Shown here: one piece after another, positions 1-11,227 of the stretch | Numbering within the stretch: the first letter of the stretch is position 1 | How the letters are laid out: each line of letters starts with the position of its first letter | Origin: Zeugodacus cucurbitae | Lineage: Eukaryota > Arthropoda > Insecta > Diptera > Tephritidae | Direction of reading: 5' to 3' | Length of the DNA stretch: 64,000 nt | NCBI RefSeq assembly: GCF_028554725.1 | Contig: NC_071669.1 | Coordinates: forward strand, 52,507,001-52,571,000 | Notes under the pieces: model-generated | What the model was told of the DNA's origin: nothing | The model's database searches: none | Seen by the model: only the letters and a program-made list of their open reading frames with translations | Translations under genes and position numbers: made by a program

Positions 1-663
1 GGCACAAACACAGAAACACATACACACATACAACAGCTTGCATATTAATTGTCAAGTCTTTTTTGGCCAACTTTTGGTTTTTTGCTGCCTAACAATCGTA
101 CAACAAAATCACTATATTTACTACAACAACTACAATCATATAAGTCTATCTGTCTATATATTTGTTGTACAGTAATAACAAAGCCAACATTCGTCATTAG
201 TTGCTTGCTCAGCGTCTGGTTGCCTCGTTCCTACCTCAACAACAAATCAAGTAAGCATGAAAGTAAACAACCAACCCAACCAAACAAAACCAATAACATA
301 CATACAGTCCCCTCACTTTCCGACTCCCCCTTCGCCTGCCTGGTGGTAGTGGCTATCCGTTAGGCAAAGGCTGTTGCCTGACATGCGGCATATGCAAGCC
401 ACCGAAGCCGCCGTCGTTGTCGCCGCCATCAAATTGGTCGTTGGCATGTCTGTTTGTCTGGGGCGCTGAGTGCGCTACCGAGACGGTTGGCTGCTTGGAT
501 GACTGGTTGGTTGGCGCATATTTGGTTAGTTCACTGCTGTCAAGCAAAGTGTGGAAAAGTGTGGATTTAGGTGCATACATATGAACATATATTAATTTAA
601 TACATGCATTTGTATATATTTAAGTACCTACGTGTTATACGTAAGTAAATATGAAGCATATTC
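1..663. other. Unique AT-rich sequence, no gene seen
   Basis: CA-rich at the left edge and mixed unique sequence after that. Short open frames exist on both strands, but their translations are low-complexity and show no domain, and there is no splice or promoter context. I see no gene here. Confidence 0.6.
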
Positions 664-699
664 GTGTGTTCAAAAAATAACGGGAATTTTCTTTTTTTG

Positions 700-993
700 A
701 TCAAATATTCCTTCTTTCGTTTACATTAATGTTGACGCCTTCAAAATAGTCCCCATTCGATATCATATATTTATGCCACCCTTCTTTCAATCGTCGAAAC
801 ATGTCTGAAACTCGATTTTTTTGAAGCTATTTCGTCGATTTCTCTTATGTATTTTAAAATCACTCGGAGTCTTATCTGACCTATGTAGAGTCTGGGTTAT
901 CGTTACTATATTGATTTTGACCAAAAATTCACGAACAAACAAGGAAGTGTGAGCTTTTACCAAATGAAAATCGCCAAGCCAAATCGCTTGCAC
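700..993 (-). pseudogene. C-terminal remnant of mariner transposase
   Basis: The minus-strand translation carries a stretch resembling the mariner block after the second catalytic Asp (AHTSLFVREFLVK), then a decayed copy of the SPDLAP-CDF region (RSDKTPSDF). Read on through a stop codon, it continues to the terminal FDD-KKGWHKY-ISNGDYFEG block typical of mariner C-termini. The DNA-binding half and the first two catalytic aspartates are absent, so no active enzyme can be made. The upstream part is probably lost to internal deletion and to the family A insertion. Confidence 0.65.
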
Positions 994-1155
994 GGATGGA
1001 CAGACATTCGGATTTGAACTCCAGCTTTCATCCTCATCACTTTGGCATATATAACCCTATATCTAACTCGTTTAGTTTTAGGACTTACAAACAACCGTTA
1101 TGTGAACAAAACTATAATACCCTCTTTAGCAACTTTGTTGCAAGAGTATAAAAAT
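992..1155 (+). repeat. Family A dispersed repeat, 3' end (copy A1)
   Basis: Matches the right end of the copy at 29969-31226: a 'cggacagac' start, a run resembling 'atataaccctatatct', then 'tgtgaacaaaactata' and a terminal hairpin (GCAAC-TTT-GTTGC) followed by 'aagagtataaa'. It lies inside the mariner remnant, so it arrived after that element or was captured by it. No coding capacity. Confidence 0.6.
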
Positions 1156-1995
1156 GTTGTGAATTGAACTCTCTAAACCCGTGAAATTTCAAATGTTACA
1201 ATTCCCGTTATTTTTTGAACACACCACGTCCAAGCATAAAATCAAAAAAGCTAACCGATTAAATAATCAATTAAAAATTACAAGAAATAAAAAATATACC
1301 CTAGAACCTCTCTCATAAATGAAAGTTTCATCACTTTATATTCCTTAGTATCTCCATTAAAATTCAATTAGTATTAGGTCCATTTCGATTTCGAAAACTT
1401 TTAATTGGGCTATACTAAACTTTGATCTCGCACATCAATAATATTTTCGAAATTTTCACTATATAAAGCTTTACACAACTGCTGCTTATTTTGAATAGAT
1501 TAATTTTAAATCAAAATTTTGAAAAAATCGAAATTTTCAAATTTTTGCCTGACCAACAACTTTCATAAAAAATTACTATAATATGCTCAATTTTTCGAAT
1601 ATCTTTATAAAATTTTCAGTATTATGAAGCTCATCACTTTTTGTTTTTAAAACATAAAATTTAAATATTTGTTCCCCTTCACAAAGTCAAAAGTTCAGTA
1701 GAAGCGAATTTAAGGAATTTCAATCTCAACCTTCCATTGTCCATAACTTTGTAGAAATTCAATCAACGGGACTTAAAAGGGTAGCAGCAAGTAGCTGAAA
1801 GAATCTATAAAATAAACTAAGTTAAACTTTTATAATTTTTTTGAAAATTTGCAAAATTTTTATACATTTCTCGAATTTTATACAATTACTAAAATTTTTA
1901 TGTTAGTTATTTTTTTCGTGCTAGTATAGAGACCAACTTTGACTTCCTGAAAAAAGTAAATAAATCTGACCCTACGTCCACTCAAAATGTAAAGA

Positions 1996-2385
1996 GAAAC
2001 AACCTCACGTGATCCTCCAAAATGTAAACAAACCTGGCCTCCCAAAACAAAGCCTGCTTCAAGTCATTGACCCCCAACAAAACGTAAACAGACCCGTTTC
2101 CAGGGTCATTGACCTCGGCGGTTTTTTGTTTATATTTTGCTCGGGGTCAATGGCCTTTGACAGGGGATTGTTTACATGTGGGGACGAGGTCAATGACTTT
2201 GTGTCAGGGTTTGTTTACATTTTGGTCGAGGTCAATAACCTTTGGTTGGGATTTATTTACATTTTGGGACGATGTCAATGACCTTGGACATGGGTTTGTT
2301 TGTTTTGGACCTTTGCCTGGGATTTATTTACACTTTGGTCGGGGTCAATGGCTTGGGGTAGGGTTTGTTCACTTGAGGTTGGTTC
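1996..2385. repeat. Loop array of ~42-bp tandem units inside the foldback element
   Basis: On the right of the loop, units start with TTGTTTAC-like sequence, continue with 'attttgg' and end with 'cgaggtcaatgacc'. On the left the same unit appears in the opposite orientation ('aatgtaaacaaacc', 'gtcattgaccc'). Orientation switches near 2100-2125. Spacing between unit cores is 41-43 bp, with one shortened unit near 2300 that gives a 70-bp gap. Units are diverged, so the array is not recent. Confidence 0.7.
2061..2354. promoter_or_regulatory. Seven IR-1 (ecdysone-response-element-like) palindromes, phased at ~42 bp
   Basis: Cores of the form AGGTCA-n-TGACCT lie at 2061-2073, 2103-2115, 2144-2156, 2187-2199, 2229-2241, 2272-2284 and 2342-2354. 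The one at 2103-2115 (GGGTCATTGACCT) fits the published EcR/USP consensus RGKTCAnTGAMCY at every position; the others have one or two mismatches. Centre spacings are 42, 41, 43, 42, 43 and 70 bp. Perfect forkhead-type TGTTTAC/GTAAACA motifs occur at 2034-2040, 2084-2090, 2169-2175 and 2212-2218. The motifs are seen directly; a regulatory role is inference. Confidence 0.4.
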
Positions 2386-2915
2386 AGTTTACATTTTAAT
2401 TGACATTTTGAGTGGACGTAAGTTAAGGTTTATCTACTTTTTTCAGGAAATCAAAGATGGTCTTTATACTAGTGAGAAAAAGAATTAAAAAGATACAAAT
2501 TTTAATAATTTTACAAAATTAAAATGTATAAAAATTTTGCAAATTTTCAAAAAAATTATAAAAGTGTAACTTAGGTTATGTCTAAAGTAGATTCTTTCAG
2601 CTACTTGGTGCTGCCATTTTAAGTCTCGTTGATTTAATTACTACAAAGTTATGGGCAATGAAAGGATGAGATTGGAATTCTTTAAGTTCGGTACTACTGA
2701 AATTTTGACAATTTTCTTGAAGGGGAACAAATGTTTAAATTTTAAGTATTAAAAACAATAAGTGATACTTTTGATAACATAGAAAATTCCATAAAAATAT
2801 TCGAGAAATTGAGTATATTATAGTAATTTGAATGAAAGGTGTTGTGTAGGGTGAATTTTGACATTTTCGATATTTTCAAAATTTTGATTTCAAGTTATTC
2901 TTTGTGAAGATGAGC

Positions 2916-3299
2916 ACCATGAGCAAGGTATGGTTTTTTACTTAACGCCATTTTGTGCGCGTGACAATGGGCCAATTACGACTCTAACTTCCAACTTCCA
3001 ACTTACTCATAATGCAATAGAATACCTCTACGATCAAGTTATTTCAAATTTTACTCATGTTAGATGGATAGACAAGGATGAAAACTACATATTAATAAAA
3101 AAATATTATTATTTACTTCTATCATGACAAATTGAATTTAACATTTTTTATTTCACGAAACTTCCGAAAATCCCAATCCCCCAAAAAAGGTGTACAAAAT
3201 ATGACTCTCAATGTGCTGAATAATCTACTCCTACTCCCTAAACAAATCATGGTTTCTTGTACCCTGCTAAATAATTACACAACGACCACAACAACAATG
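2916..3299. other. AT-rich spacer, nothing recognised
   Basis: No open frame of substance, transposon motif or tandem structure could be identified. Confidence 0.55.
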
Positions 3300-4050
3300 A
3301 GAAAATAGAAATTTGCAAGTTGGAAGAGAAAACAAAAGTATATACGAGTATAAACAACAAAGAACGGAATCACAAGGCAAACTCAATGCCACTGACTACA
3401 TGATTTACGAAACGACTGAAATGTCAGCGAAGCAAAGGATTTTCGCACGTGGAGAGACACAAAAGAAAGTGAAAAATGTGAAAGGAAACAAGAACAAAAA
3501 CAAAAAAGCAGAGAACGGGGAAAACTTATTTTGGAAAATTAAAGGCTAACAACGATGAGCGCACGAGTAGGTGAAAACAAAATCGTAAACAAAGTCGCAA
3601 ATAACAAGCAAACAAAGGAGGCGAGCAGCTCTAAAAAAACGACCGTATCACCGCCTAGGTGGGTAGAAGTTCGTGCCGGTGCAATTTCAAGAGACAGCGA
3701 GGCACTGCCTAACTTTATCTACTACAAAAAGAAACGGCAGACACAAACGAGTTGAAACTAAAAAAAAAAAAAAACAAGAAAATAATCATGAAAATAAAAA
3801 AAGTAGAAGTGAAAACCCGGTCAGTCTTTGAGTTTCGCTAACTCGTGTGAGGGCTTAGCAGAAACAATAAAGGATATCAAGACAATGTAAAGTATAAGAG
3901 CAAAAGCAAAAATACCTTAAACACGAGAATACTACAAGCATAGAGTTGGAGCAGCAGGCGGAGAAAACTGCAGAAAGCAGCCAAATGCCAGCGAAGGCCG
4001 CTCAGAGGCCGCAGCTATAAGCTAAGGCAACGAAACAACAACACACACAT
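3300..4050 (+). other. A-rich, strand-asymmetric block resembling an insect 5' leader
   Basis: The plus strand is strongly A- and purine-rich over about 700 bp, with very few T runs, followed at 3950-4060 by a mixed stretch ending in CA repeats. Two short open frames (3313-3549 and 3555-3755) are Lys/Asn/Gln-rich as expected from such composition and show no domain. A TCAGTC initiator-like match lies at 3821-3826. Fly 5' UTRs are often A-rich, so a non-coding leader exon is possible, but I see no donor site or coding start that I can tie to it. Confidence 0.25.
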
Positions 4051-6044
4051 TCACATTGTTGGTGTCAATGGATTTGCGAACAAACAGCGAACCAGGCAAA
4101 CGAGGCATTATCTAAGTAAACATGTAGATTTGTTGGTATATATTCATGTGTGTTTATTGCAAAGCTTAATATTCAAAGCAACCGTGCGCAGGTGGGGATC
4201 GATGAAAGTTCGCGGAGCTTAAAACTTTATTATTATTAAGAATTATCAACAAAAGAGTTCTAATAAATGATCTTTGAGGATAGATTTCATAAAGGAGAAG
4301 ATCTATAAATCGGCAATAGTTATCAACTATATACTAGGATGGCATATACTACTACAACAAAAAATAAAATGAAATAGTATTAGGTTCTATGGATCAATTC
4401 CAATTGTGAGAGATTTATTGGAGTTTACGTCCGCATTCCTAATGGTTTGTTGGCGGAATTATGTTCAGTGTGGACCAGTGAGATATTGTCGACATGTAGA
4501 TCACCAACGACCACGACGGTCCAATGAACCAATTAAAGCTGTCCGACAGAGTGTTGCCTCTTTGTGAACGTAATTAACCCAATAATAGTGCCGACCGACC
4601 TATCTCGACAATTTCGATATGGTCAAATAAACACTGGAATGCCTGCCTCTTAACCTCATTTCAGAAAAGAAATTTTCATGGGCGATAAGGACCATTTCAT
4701 ACTATCTGAGGGAGTTAATAAGCAATATTACCATATTTGGAGAAAATAAAATATATTCAAGATCTATGAAACAACATGAAATGGCAAAAGAGTCAGGTCT
4801 TGGTAAAAAAATTCTCAGACAAAACCTTCTTTGGACCTTATTAAGAATGAATCGAACTATTCAGATCGTTCAACAAAAGTTCCCTGCATTTCTGAAAAGG
4901 CCTGACTGCATACTCAGACCATCGGTTATACTTCCTCTGATTTCTTTTTATGGAGTATTTGAGTATAAATCAACGGGTCAATGTTGGTCTCGCAGTATAC
5001 TTTGATAATGATCAATATTTTACTGGAGATACTCGAAAAAGTTATGGAAACACAAGCTGGAGGAGCTTATTTTGATGCGGTCAATATACATAGGAGATAT
5101 CTACCAAAGGTGTATTGGTCGATTGAATTCCCATGGGATGCAAAATATAATTCAAATTGTAATTCTAATTTGCACTTTTGTCTTCATATTCTAAAGTAAT
5201 GTACAGTTCCAGAGCTGAACTGATCTACAAAGAACCATCTATTATTGAAGACTGCACCAACATTCAACTATTCGTATTCATCGAACTTTAATTGTCTCCC
5301 CCTTTCTGTCTGATTGCATAAAATAGTCGACTGTATTGTGTTTGGGCTCCGCGAATCTATGGAGATTCTTTGACTCTACCACACACTATATATAACACTA
5401 AAGCGATTGTTTGCTGGTACTCCGATGTCCTCCACAGTTGCGTCAATTGTTCAACCGGTTCAATCGCGTAACATGGCAACAACAATAATTCGATAAAAAA
5501 AACTGAGAATGCACACAACAGTCGCCTGCGTATTCCACGTACCCCATGGAGTTGATTACTTTACGTAGGTATTCCACAATAGCCTGAGTATTATCTAGTT
5601 GACAGTTTTAGTCTCGCTTGGTATTTGCTGACAGGCTAAAAGGCGCAATGCCCTTAAAAATAGATTCAATAGGATAAGGCCACGCGTTGTTTTGGTCATG
5701 TAATAGGCATTCTCGTTACGACGTGGGCTTTTTACAATCGTTTGCCTTTGCTGTGCAGACAAAAGACGCACGAAAAACGAATATTTCAGTGAGATTAGAG
5801 AGTGCGCGCGAAAATTGTGCGAAACGTAGGGAGAAATAATAAAGGACAAGGTTGACCGTTGTAAGGTGAAAATAAAGCGCGACACTGAGGACATGTGGCT
5901 TGTTTCGTTAGAAGGCGAGTCTTTACATCGCTTTAAGGTGAAAAATATTAGACGTCTAAGATATTGAAGTTGATTTACCGAATTATGATTTAAATAATAA
6001 GCAATAATTTAATTTAGGTTCATAATTATCAAAGTTGATTTAAA
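4051..6044. other. Unique AT-rich sequence, no gene recognised
   Basis: Contains several 60-100 codon open frames without recognisable domains. The block 4430-4700 looks like decayed coding DNA (higher GC, few runs) but I could not match it to a transposon family. No RNA gene seen. Confidence 0.5.
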
Positions 6045-7125
6045 ATATTTAGAAGTAGTAGTGTCTTTGAAAGGTCTTGACATAACCTACAAAACGACGC
6101 TCTGCATGATTAGTTTGGATATTGAGTTCAACAGTTATAGACGTGTAAACATGGAGTTTACTAACGTCGAAATTTGCGCTATTTTAAAGTTTTCCTTCGT
6201 TAAAGGCAAATCCGCTAGAGAAACATTCCGTGAGATTAATAGCGCTTTGGGAGATCACTTCGAACTCCAGAGGAATGGCTTCGTCAATTCAGAGCGGGTG
6301 AAAACGACACCGGCCGACGGAAAACCTGTGACGACAAACACCGAAAACATCGAGTTAGACCGGCATGTGGCATCTCGTGAAGTCTCACAGCAGATGGGAG
6401 TTAGTCACCAAACTATTTTAAACCAGAAGAAGGCTGAATACACAAAAAAGCTTGATGTTTGGATGCCGCATGATTTGACGCAAAAAAACCTTCTGAATCA
6501 CCGAACCGAATCAACGCCTGCGATATGCTGCTGAAACGGAACGAACTCGACCCATTTTTGAATCGGATGGTGACTGGCGACGAAAAATGAAAAATGGCTT
6601 ACGACAATATCTAGCGAAAACGGTCGTGATCGAAGGCCGGTGAATCGTCGCAAACAGTGGCCAAGCCGGGATTGACGGCGAACAACTGAACCGCTTGAAG
6701 TAGGCGATCGACCAGTAGCTCCAGAATTTGCCAATAGAAAGGGTGTAGTGGACACCAGGACAACGCCAGACCACACACTTCGTTGATGACTCCTCCGAAG
6801 CTACGGGAGCTCGGATGGGATATTTTATCGCATCCACCACATAGCCCGGACATGGCGTCAAGTGATTTCCACCTGATCCTGTCCATGGCGAACTCCCTTG
6901 GTGATATATAGTTGAACTCAAAAGAGGCTTGTGAAAAATGGCTGTCCGAGTTCCTCGCAAATAGGAAGGGGGGCTTCTACGAAGGGAGTATTATGAAGTT
7001 GCCGTATAAATGGAACTAGATTATCGAACGAAACGGCGAATATTTGAATTAAATCCGATCACTGTAACACTTTTTATAAAGCATTGAATAAAGATAAAAA
7101 ATGCGGAAGGGATATTTGACAACCT
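6045..7125 (+). pseudogene. DD34D mariner transposase, decayed copy M1
   Basis: The N-terminal half is open from about 6061 to 6534 and includes a helix-turn-helix region (MEFTNVEICAILKFSFVKGK from ~6151), 'SARETFREIN' and a WMPHDLTQKN block equivalent to the mariner WVPHEL motif. Past 6534 frameshifts and stops interrupt it: a TGDEK block ends in a stop near 6590, and the mariner YSPDLAPSDYHLF region survives as SPDMASSDFHL near 6843. The right end near 7107-7124 (rc 'ggttgtcaaatatccc') matches the left end of the 51 kb copy and so marks the TIR. The left TIR is not recognisable. Not functional. Confidence 0.8.
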
Positions 7126-7231
7126 TATATAATAAGCATTTGAGAGATACTAAAGACCTCGAATTCACCAGTAAACTTGAATTTTATGGTAACATTGGGA
7201 CAGAAGAGCTGCACGGAAATTAGTATGCAAC

Positions 7232-7560
7232 ATTTTAAATAGGCGTGGCTCCGCCACCCAAAAACCGTATCTCCGAAACTACTCAACCAATTTCGGTTCA
7301 TAATATCTTCCTAGCTTCCCAATGATATGTTATGGAAATCAAATCAAATCGGTTCACAACCACGCCTTCTTCCCATATACCGGAATATAGAGTCGATCTG
7401 AATAGTTTACTTTACAATAAATAAAGTAAGCATTAATGAAGATATCGGAACAGAACTTTGCAAAAATACTGCAATTATAGCGTGGCATCGCCTTTCTAAG
7501 AATCGCCGAAGTCGGACCATAATCCTTTGCGTAAGGTAGTCTTTTAGATATTGTCAATAT
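7232..7560 (-). repeat. Family A dispersed repeat, internal piece (copy A2)
   Basis: Aligns by eye with 19016-19350 of copy A3: 'ggcgtggc', 'aaaaccgtatctc', 'actactcaaccaatttc', 'cccaatgatatgtta', 'cggttcacaaccacgcc' and 'gaagatatcgg'. Both ends are missing. Oriented like A3. No coding capacity. Confidence 0.6.
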
Positions 7561-8894
7561 TGTATTAAGAGTAGGCAGTAAACTCTGGTGTTTCTAATAC
7601 TGGAATGCTCGTTGATTACGACCATTATATCATAAATTTAATTATATTAGATTGAAAAGTTTTAGAGATCGCTCAATCTAACATTATTTTAGTACTAAAA
7701 ATATTACTTACAGACTCATCAAGGCAAAATATTTCATTGGAGGCTTGTACTTACCTAAAAAGAAAGAATAAATTATATAAATTAATATTGCTATCGCAAT
7801 ATGAGGATATGAGTGATATAAAAAAAGTAAATTAATAAATATCGACACCTAAAACCCGCCTGCTCAACATAAGAACGATAAATAAATATTTTTATTAATT
7901 CTCATTTCTGTGCTATAATATCTGCCATTCCATTCTATCGACGCCGTTAAGTAGACAAAAAAATCGCCTACAAAGTAGTTGAAATTATTGAAGCATAGCA
8001 ATTACCAAATGCCACAAAGTATTATTTCAAAGCGCCAAATGCCGAAGCGTCTGAAGTGACAGTTTTGCTGGCAATGCAATAAATTCCATATAATGGCTGC
8101 AAGAAGAATCAAAAGAACGCCAACCGGAAAAACAGGCTAGCTGAGTTGGACGTGCACGCGTTTCTTCCTCCATTTATCGCATAAGAAGAATTTGTACGCG
8201 CAACTTTTTTGTTGCTTTTGTTTTTTCTTTTTTTTTTTTGTGAAACTTGCGACTGCACAGAATCATTGATGCGTCGATAGCAAAATATTGCGAAATCTTC
8301 GCTTTATGAGCTGCCGACAATGTTGGCGAAAAAATATAGTGCAACGTGTCAGCGTTACTAATATCGCATAGATTTGCGAACACACAGGCATACCAATATG
8401 TATGCATGTGCATACTTTCTTGCAGCATTGACGCGTGAGTTGATATTAAATTTCAACATGTTGCGGCAACATGCACGCGTCAGTCGAACGGTATAAGGTG
8501 GCGTGAGGTGAGATTTGCAATGTGCTTGTTGAAGTCAACAGCTTATAGAAGCGATTGTCGACTTAGAGTGTTAGAACCATGCGAGTTCGCCATCTACAAA
8601 TTGACAAGATCAGTAGTAATATGGTAGATTTTTGAAGTTAGAGAACGAGACTAGATATCTCTCAATTACACCTATTGATGAATCAAAATCAAGTGTTCAG
8701 AATGAATCATATTTTTTGTCCTTAACATATGCTTGACAATATCCTCACTATCTCCCTACTATTGTTTCCATAAATAATCAACTCTGAAAAGTCTTGAAGT
8801 TTGAGTACGTTTTTGAGAAGTTTACCGTATAAGCCTTCTTTCAAACTGACGCTGTGAGAAGTAGAGACTCATTGCAACCGCTTAAGAGCCTTAT
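7561..8894. other. Unique sequence, no gene recognised
   Basis: AT-rich to 8000, then slightly GC-richer with a poly-T run near 8225. No domain-bearing frame, RNA gene or transposon motif found. Confidence 0.5.
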
Positions 8895-8900
8895 AACACT

Positions 8901-9036
8901 CCATAAACTCGAGTTTACGAAACAAGTTGGTATTTAGTATTAAAACCCACTTAGAATCCGGAGTTTAACAAATTTACAGGTTCGAGTTTTACCATAAACT
9001 CAAGTTTACGAAACAATTTTGAGTTTAAACTCAAAA
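8901..9036. repeat. Diverged direct repeat with a perfect 20-bp palindrome
   Basis: A ~27-bp unit starting 'ccataaactcgagtttacga' at 8901 recurs at 8992 with one or two changes (offset 91 bp). The second unit runs into a perfect 20-bp palindrome at 9017-9036 with core GAGTTTAAACTC. More 'gagttta' words are scattered to 9110. It may be the edge of an unrecognised small element; no duplication of target was found. Confidence 0.45.
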
Positions 9037-9179
9037 ACACGGAGTTTACAAAGCCAGCATTTGCTCTCAACTCAAAATAAAAAAATGTGGTATAATTAAA
9101 CTCAGGGTTTCTTAAACACTCACAAGAAGCAATTGGCATTTTTTTTCATAAACTAAACATGTAGTGAGCTATCGAAATC

Positions 9180-9545
9180 TGAAGCTATTGCCGAAAAAAT
9201 TGCGGTTTATGGGCCCGTGGGGTCATTGGGCCGTTCTTTTTCTGTGAAGACCGGCACGTTAGCGGGAATAGAACGGGATAACCAAATGTTTTTGGCCCGG
9301 ATTGGGTGATATGGACTTGGACAATATGTGGTACCAACAGGACGGCGCCACAAGACACACAGCGATTGTCACAATCGTTTTATTTAAAACCAAGCTTTCA
9401 ATGTGAACGTGTTATCTCACGAAATGGCCCAGTCAATCGACCGCTGTGGGGCGACGTCAAGTCTATGGTCTTCGCCAACAAGCCAGCGACGATTAATAAA
9501 CGACGATTAATGACGTACGAATATCGAATGTGAACTTACAGCAGT
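9180..9545 (+). pseudogene. DD41D (rosa-type) mariner transposase fragment R1
   Basis: Frames around 9300-9370 read DLDNMWYQQDGATRHTA, the block with the second catalytic Asp. Further pieces match the 'FKTK', 'ISRNGPVNRP' and 'ANKPATI' segments of the same family. Frame changes separate them, and neither the N-terminal domain nor TIRs are present. The family is recognised by comparison with the better copy at 24.4-25.1 kb in this window. Confidence 0.65.
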
Positions 9546-11227
9546 ATCGGTCCCCGAGTATCATTAAACTTAACATTACTACCATGAATCATGGTTAGGT
9601 CGAAGGTTATTCCAACTTGCCTCCTCATTTTTCTCCTATAGCTTTTTCAAGAGCTGCTATTCTTCATCATCTTTTTCATGGGTTTAGACATAGCTAAAAG
9701 TAATCGTGCTGAGAGGAGCGCCTGATTTTCCACATTCTAAAACACAACGAATCGCAATTAAGAACCTCAAGAAGATATTAAAAAACGTTCAATGAAATTA
9801 TCTGTGGGTTCTTTCGTATTTTATGATCACATTACAAAAACTTAGAGACCTAGAAGGAGTCAAAGCAATAACTCGTAGGTCGAAACTAGTCTGTCGAATA
9901 AAGAAGTACTGTATAGAACTTCTTAAAGGGTAAAATTTAATCCTTCCCACTGCGAGAGCTGGGTTTTTGGAAGAAGTTTTGAGAACACATCCTCCTGGAC
10001 CGGTCGAAGAGCATTGAATAGATTCAACACCTTAACTAATTTTATATTTGATTTGATTTTTTTGATTTTGGTTCATTCCTATTTAAGACCTGTTTGAAAA
10101 GAAAGGAAAGGATCGTTTTGCTCAACAGATCCATCGAAGTAGTTCTTCAGGTTTCATAGAGATTAAACTTAACTTCGCTTACTGCAAAAAACCCGTGAAA
10201 GCCGAAAACAAAGCAAATACGGCTTAAATCCGTAAATTCTCATAATAAATAGTCAATCAATGTGTCACTTATGTCTTTGAATAAAAAAATATAAATCTAA
10301 ATTTCTACCAGATCATTTCCGACAACCCAATACTCTCAAATCTTTATTTTTTCAGATTTTTATGCATTTCTGTCACTTTAGCTTTTGCCGCCAACTTGCC
10401 GGCGACACTTCGACAGCTTTTGGCCGCAAAGACAAAATAAATTATTCAAGCGGTTTGCACTTAAGCAAGAAACGCAAGAAAAGTCAAAGCAAGCGCTAAC
10501 ACCATGGCTATAAGCGTCTGTATGTATTTGTGTGTGTATGCATAAAAAAGTTTTTAACTCAGTTGCGACGGCTGAGAATGCACAGTTGGATAGTGTGAAG
10601 AGAGAAAGAAATCATGGAAATTAAGTTTATGCTTAATTTTAAAACAGATAGACGGCTGGCAAATGTACTGTATAGCCATATATGTACATACATATCACAT
10701 ATACATACATAAATAATATAAATATATGCGAAAAAGTTGTGCGAATTTTCAACAAAAAGCAGCGAGGGTCTAGAATTCTGAGCAGCTGTAAAAATAGTGG
10801 TGCTAGATGCAGATGAGTGTAAGTAAGTATATATTTATTCAAATATCATAGCACATTTGTCTATACGTACATATGTAGTATATATCCACGAAGAGGGCAC
10901 AAAAATTAAGTTTTATGGAAAATGCAAAAATGTTGCAGGCTTGTCGCAGCAGCGACAGCATCTTCAAAAGAGTCGTCAGCAGAGTACGTTTACGAAACTT
11001 TCTGACATGTCATTTGGGTGTGTTTATGCGCATACCAAATTTCAAGTGCAAGTTTGAGCAAAAACAACAACTGATAAATAGGGACTAGGAGGACTAGTAT
11101 GCCAAGTATATCTGGGAGTTATTACAGTCTAGTGAACTAATTTATACGAAGGATTTCAACACGATTTCTACCAGACCCAGAAGGTCAGGCTAAGGAACTG
11201 TGGTAGTATTTCCTTTTCATTCTCATT
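9546..11227. other. Unique AT-rich sequence with short microsatellites
   Basis: Includes TA/CATA-rich runs near 10680-10730 and TG-rich sequence near 10530. No gene, RNA or transposon frame recognised. Confidence 0.5.

Larger units (their letters stand above)
664..1224 (-). mobile_element. Mariner-family remnant with perfect 24-bp terminal inverted repeats
   Basis: Bases 664-687 and 1201-1224 are exact reverse complements over 24 bp (GTGTGTTCAAAAAATAACGG is the first 20). The interior on the minus strand encodes the C-terminal end of a mariner transposase. At about 561 bp it is well short of an autonomous mariner (about 1.3 kb), so most of the element is missing. A clear TA duplication is not visible at the outer ends. 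A family A fragment lies inside at 992-1155, so the element is nested. Superfamily is well supported; the subfamily is not assigned. Confidence 0.75.
1485..2915. mobile_element. Foldback-like element: long imperfect inverted repeat around a tandem-repeat loop
   Basis: The left arm (about 1485-1996) reads as an imperfect reverse complement of the right arm (about 2385-2915). Matched landmarks include 'actataatatgctcaatt' at ~1575 against its complement near 2810, 'atttgttccccttcac' at ~1668 against 'gaaggggaacaaat' at ~2720, 'tagctgaaagaatct' at ~1792 against 'agattctttcagcta' at ~2590, and 'tacgtccactcaaaatgt' at ~1972 against 'acattttgagtggacgta' at ~2403. Arms are about 510-530 bp; the ~390-bp spacer is tandem repeats. 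Long inverted repeats with internal tandem arrays are typical of foldback elements. No transposase is present and no target duplication was resolved. Confidence 0.65.

Noticed and set aside
653..1238. 'aagcata' on both sides of the 664-1224 mariner as a target duplication
   Set aside because: The two copies sit at unequal distances from the TIRs, and mariners duplicate TA, so coincidence is likelier.
4430..4760. Possible decayed transposase or gag-like coding DNA
   Set aside because: Translations in six frames gave no recognisable motif.
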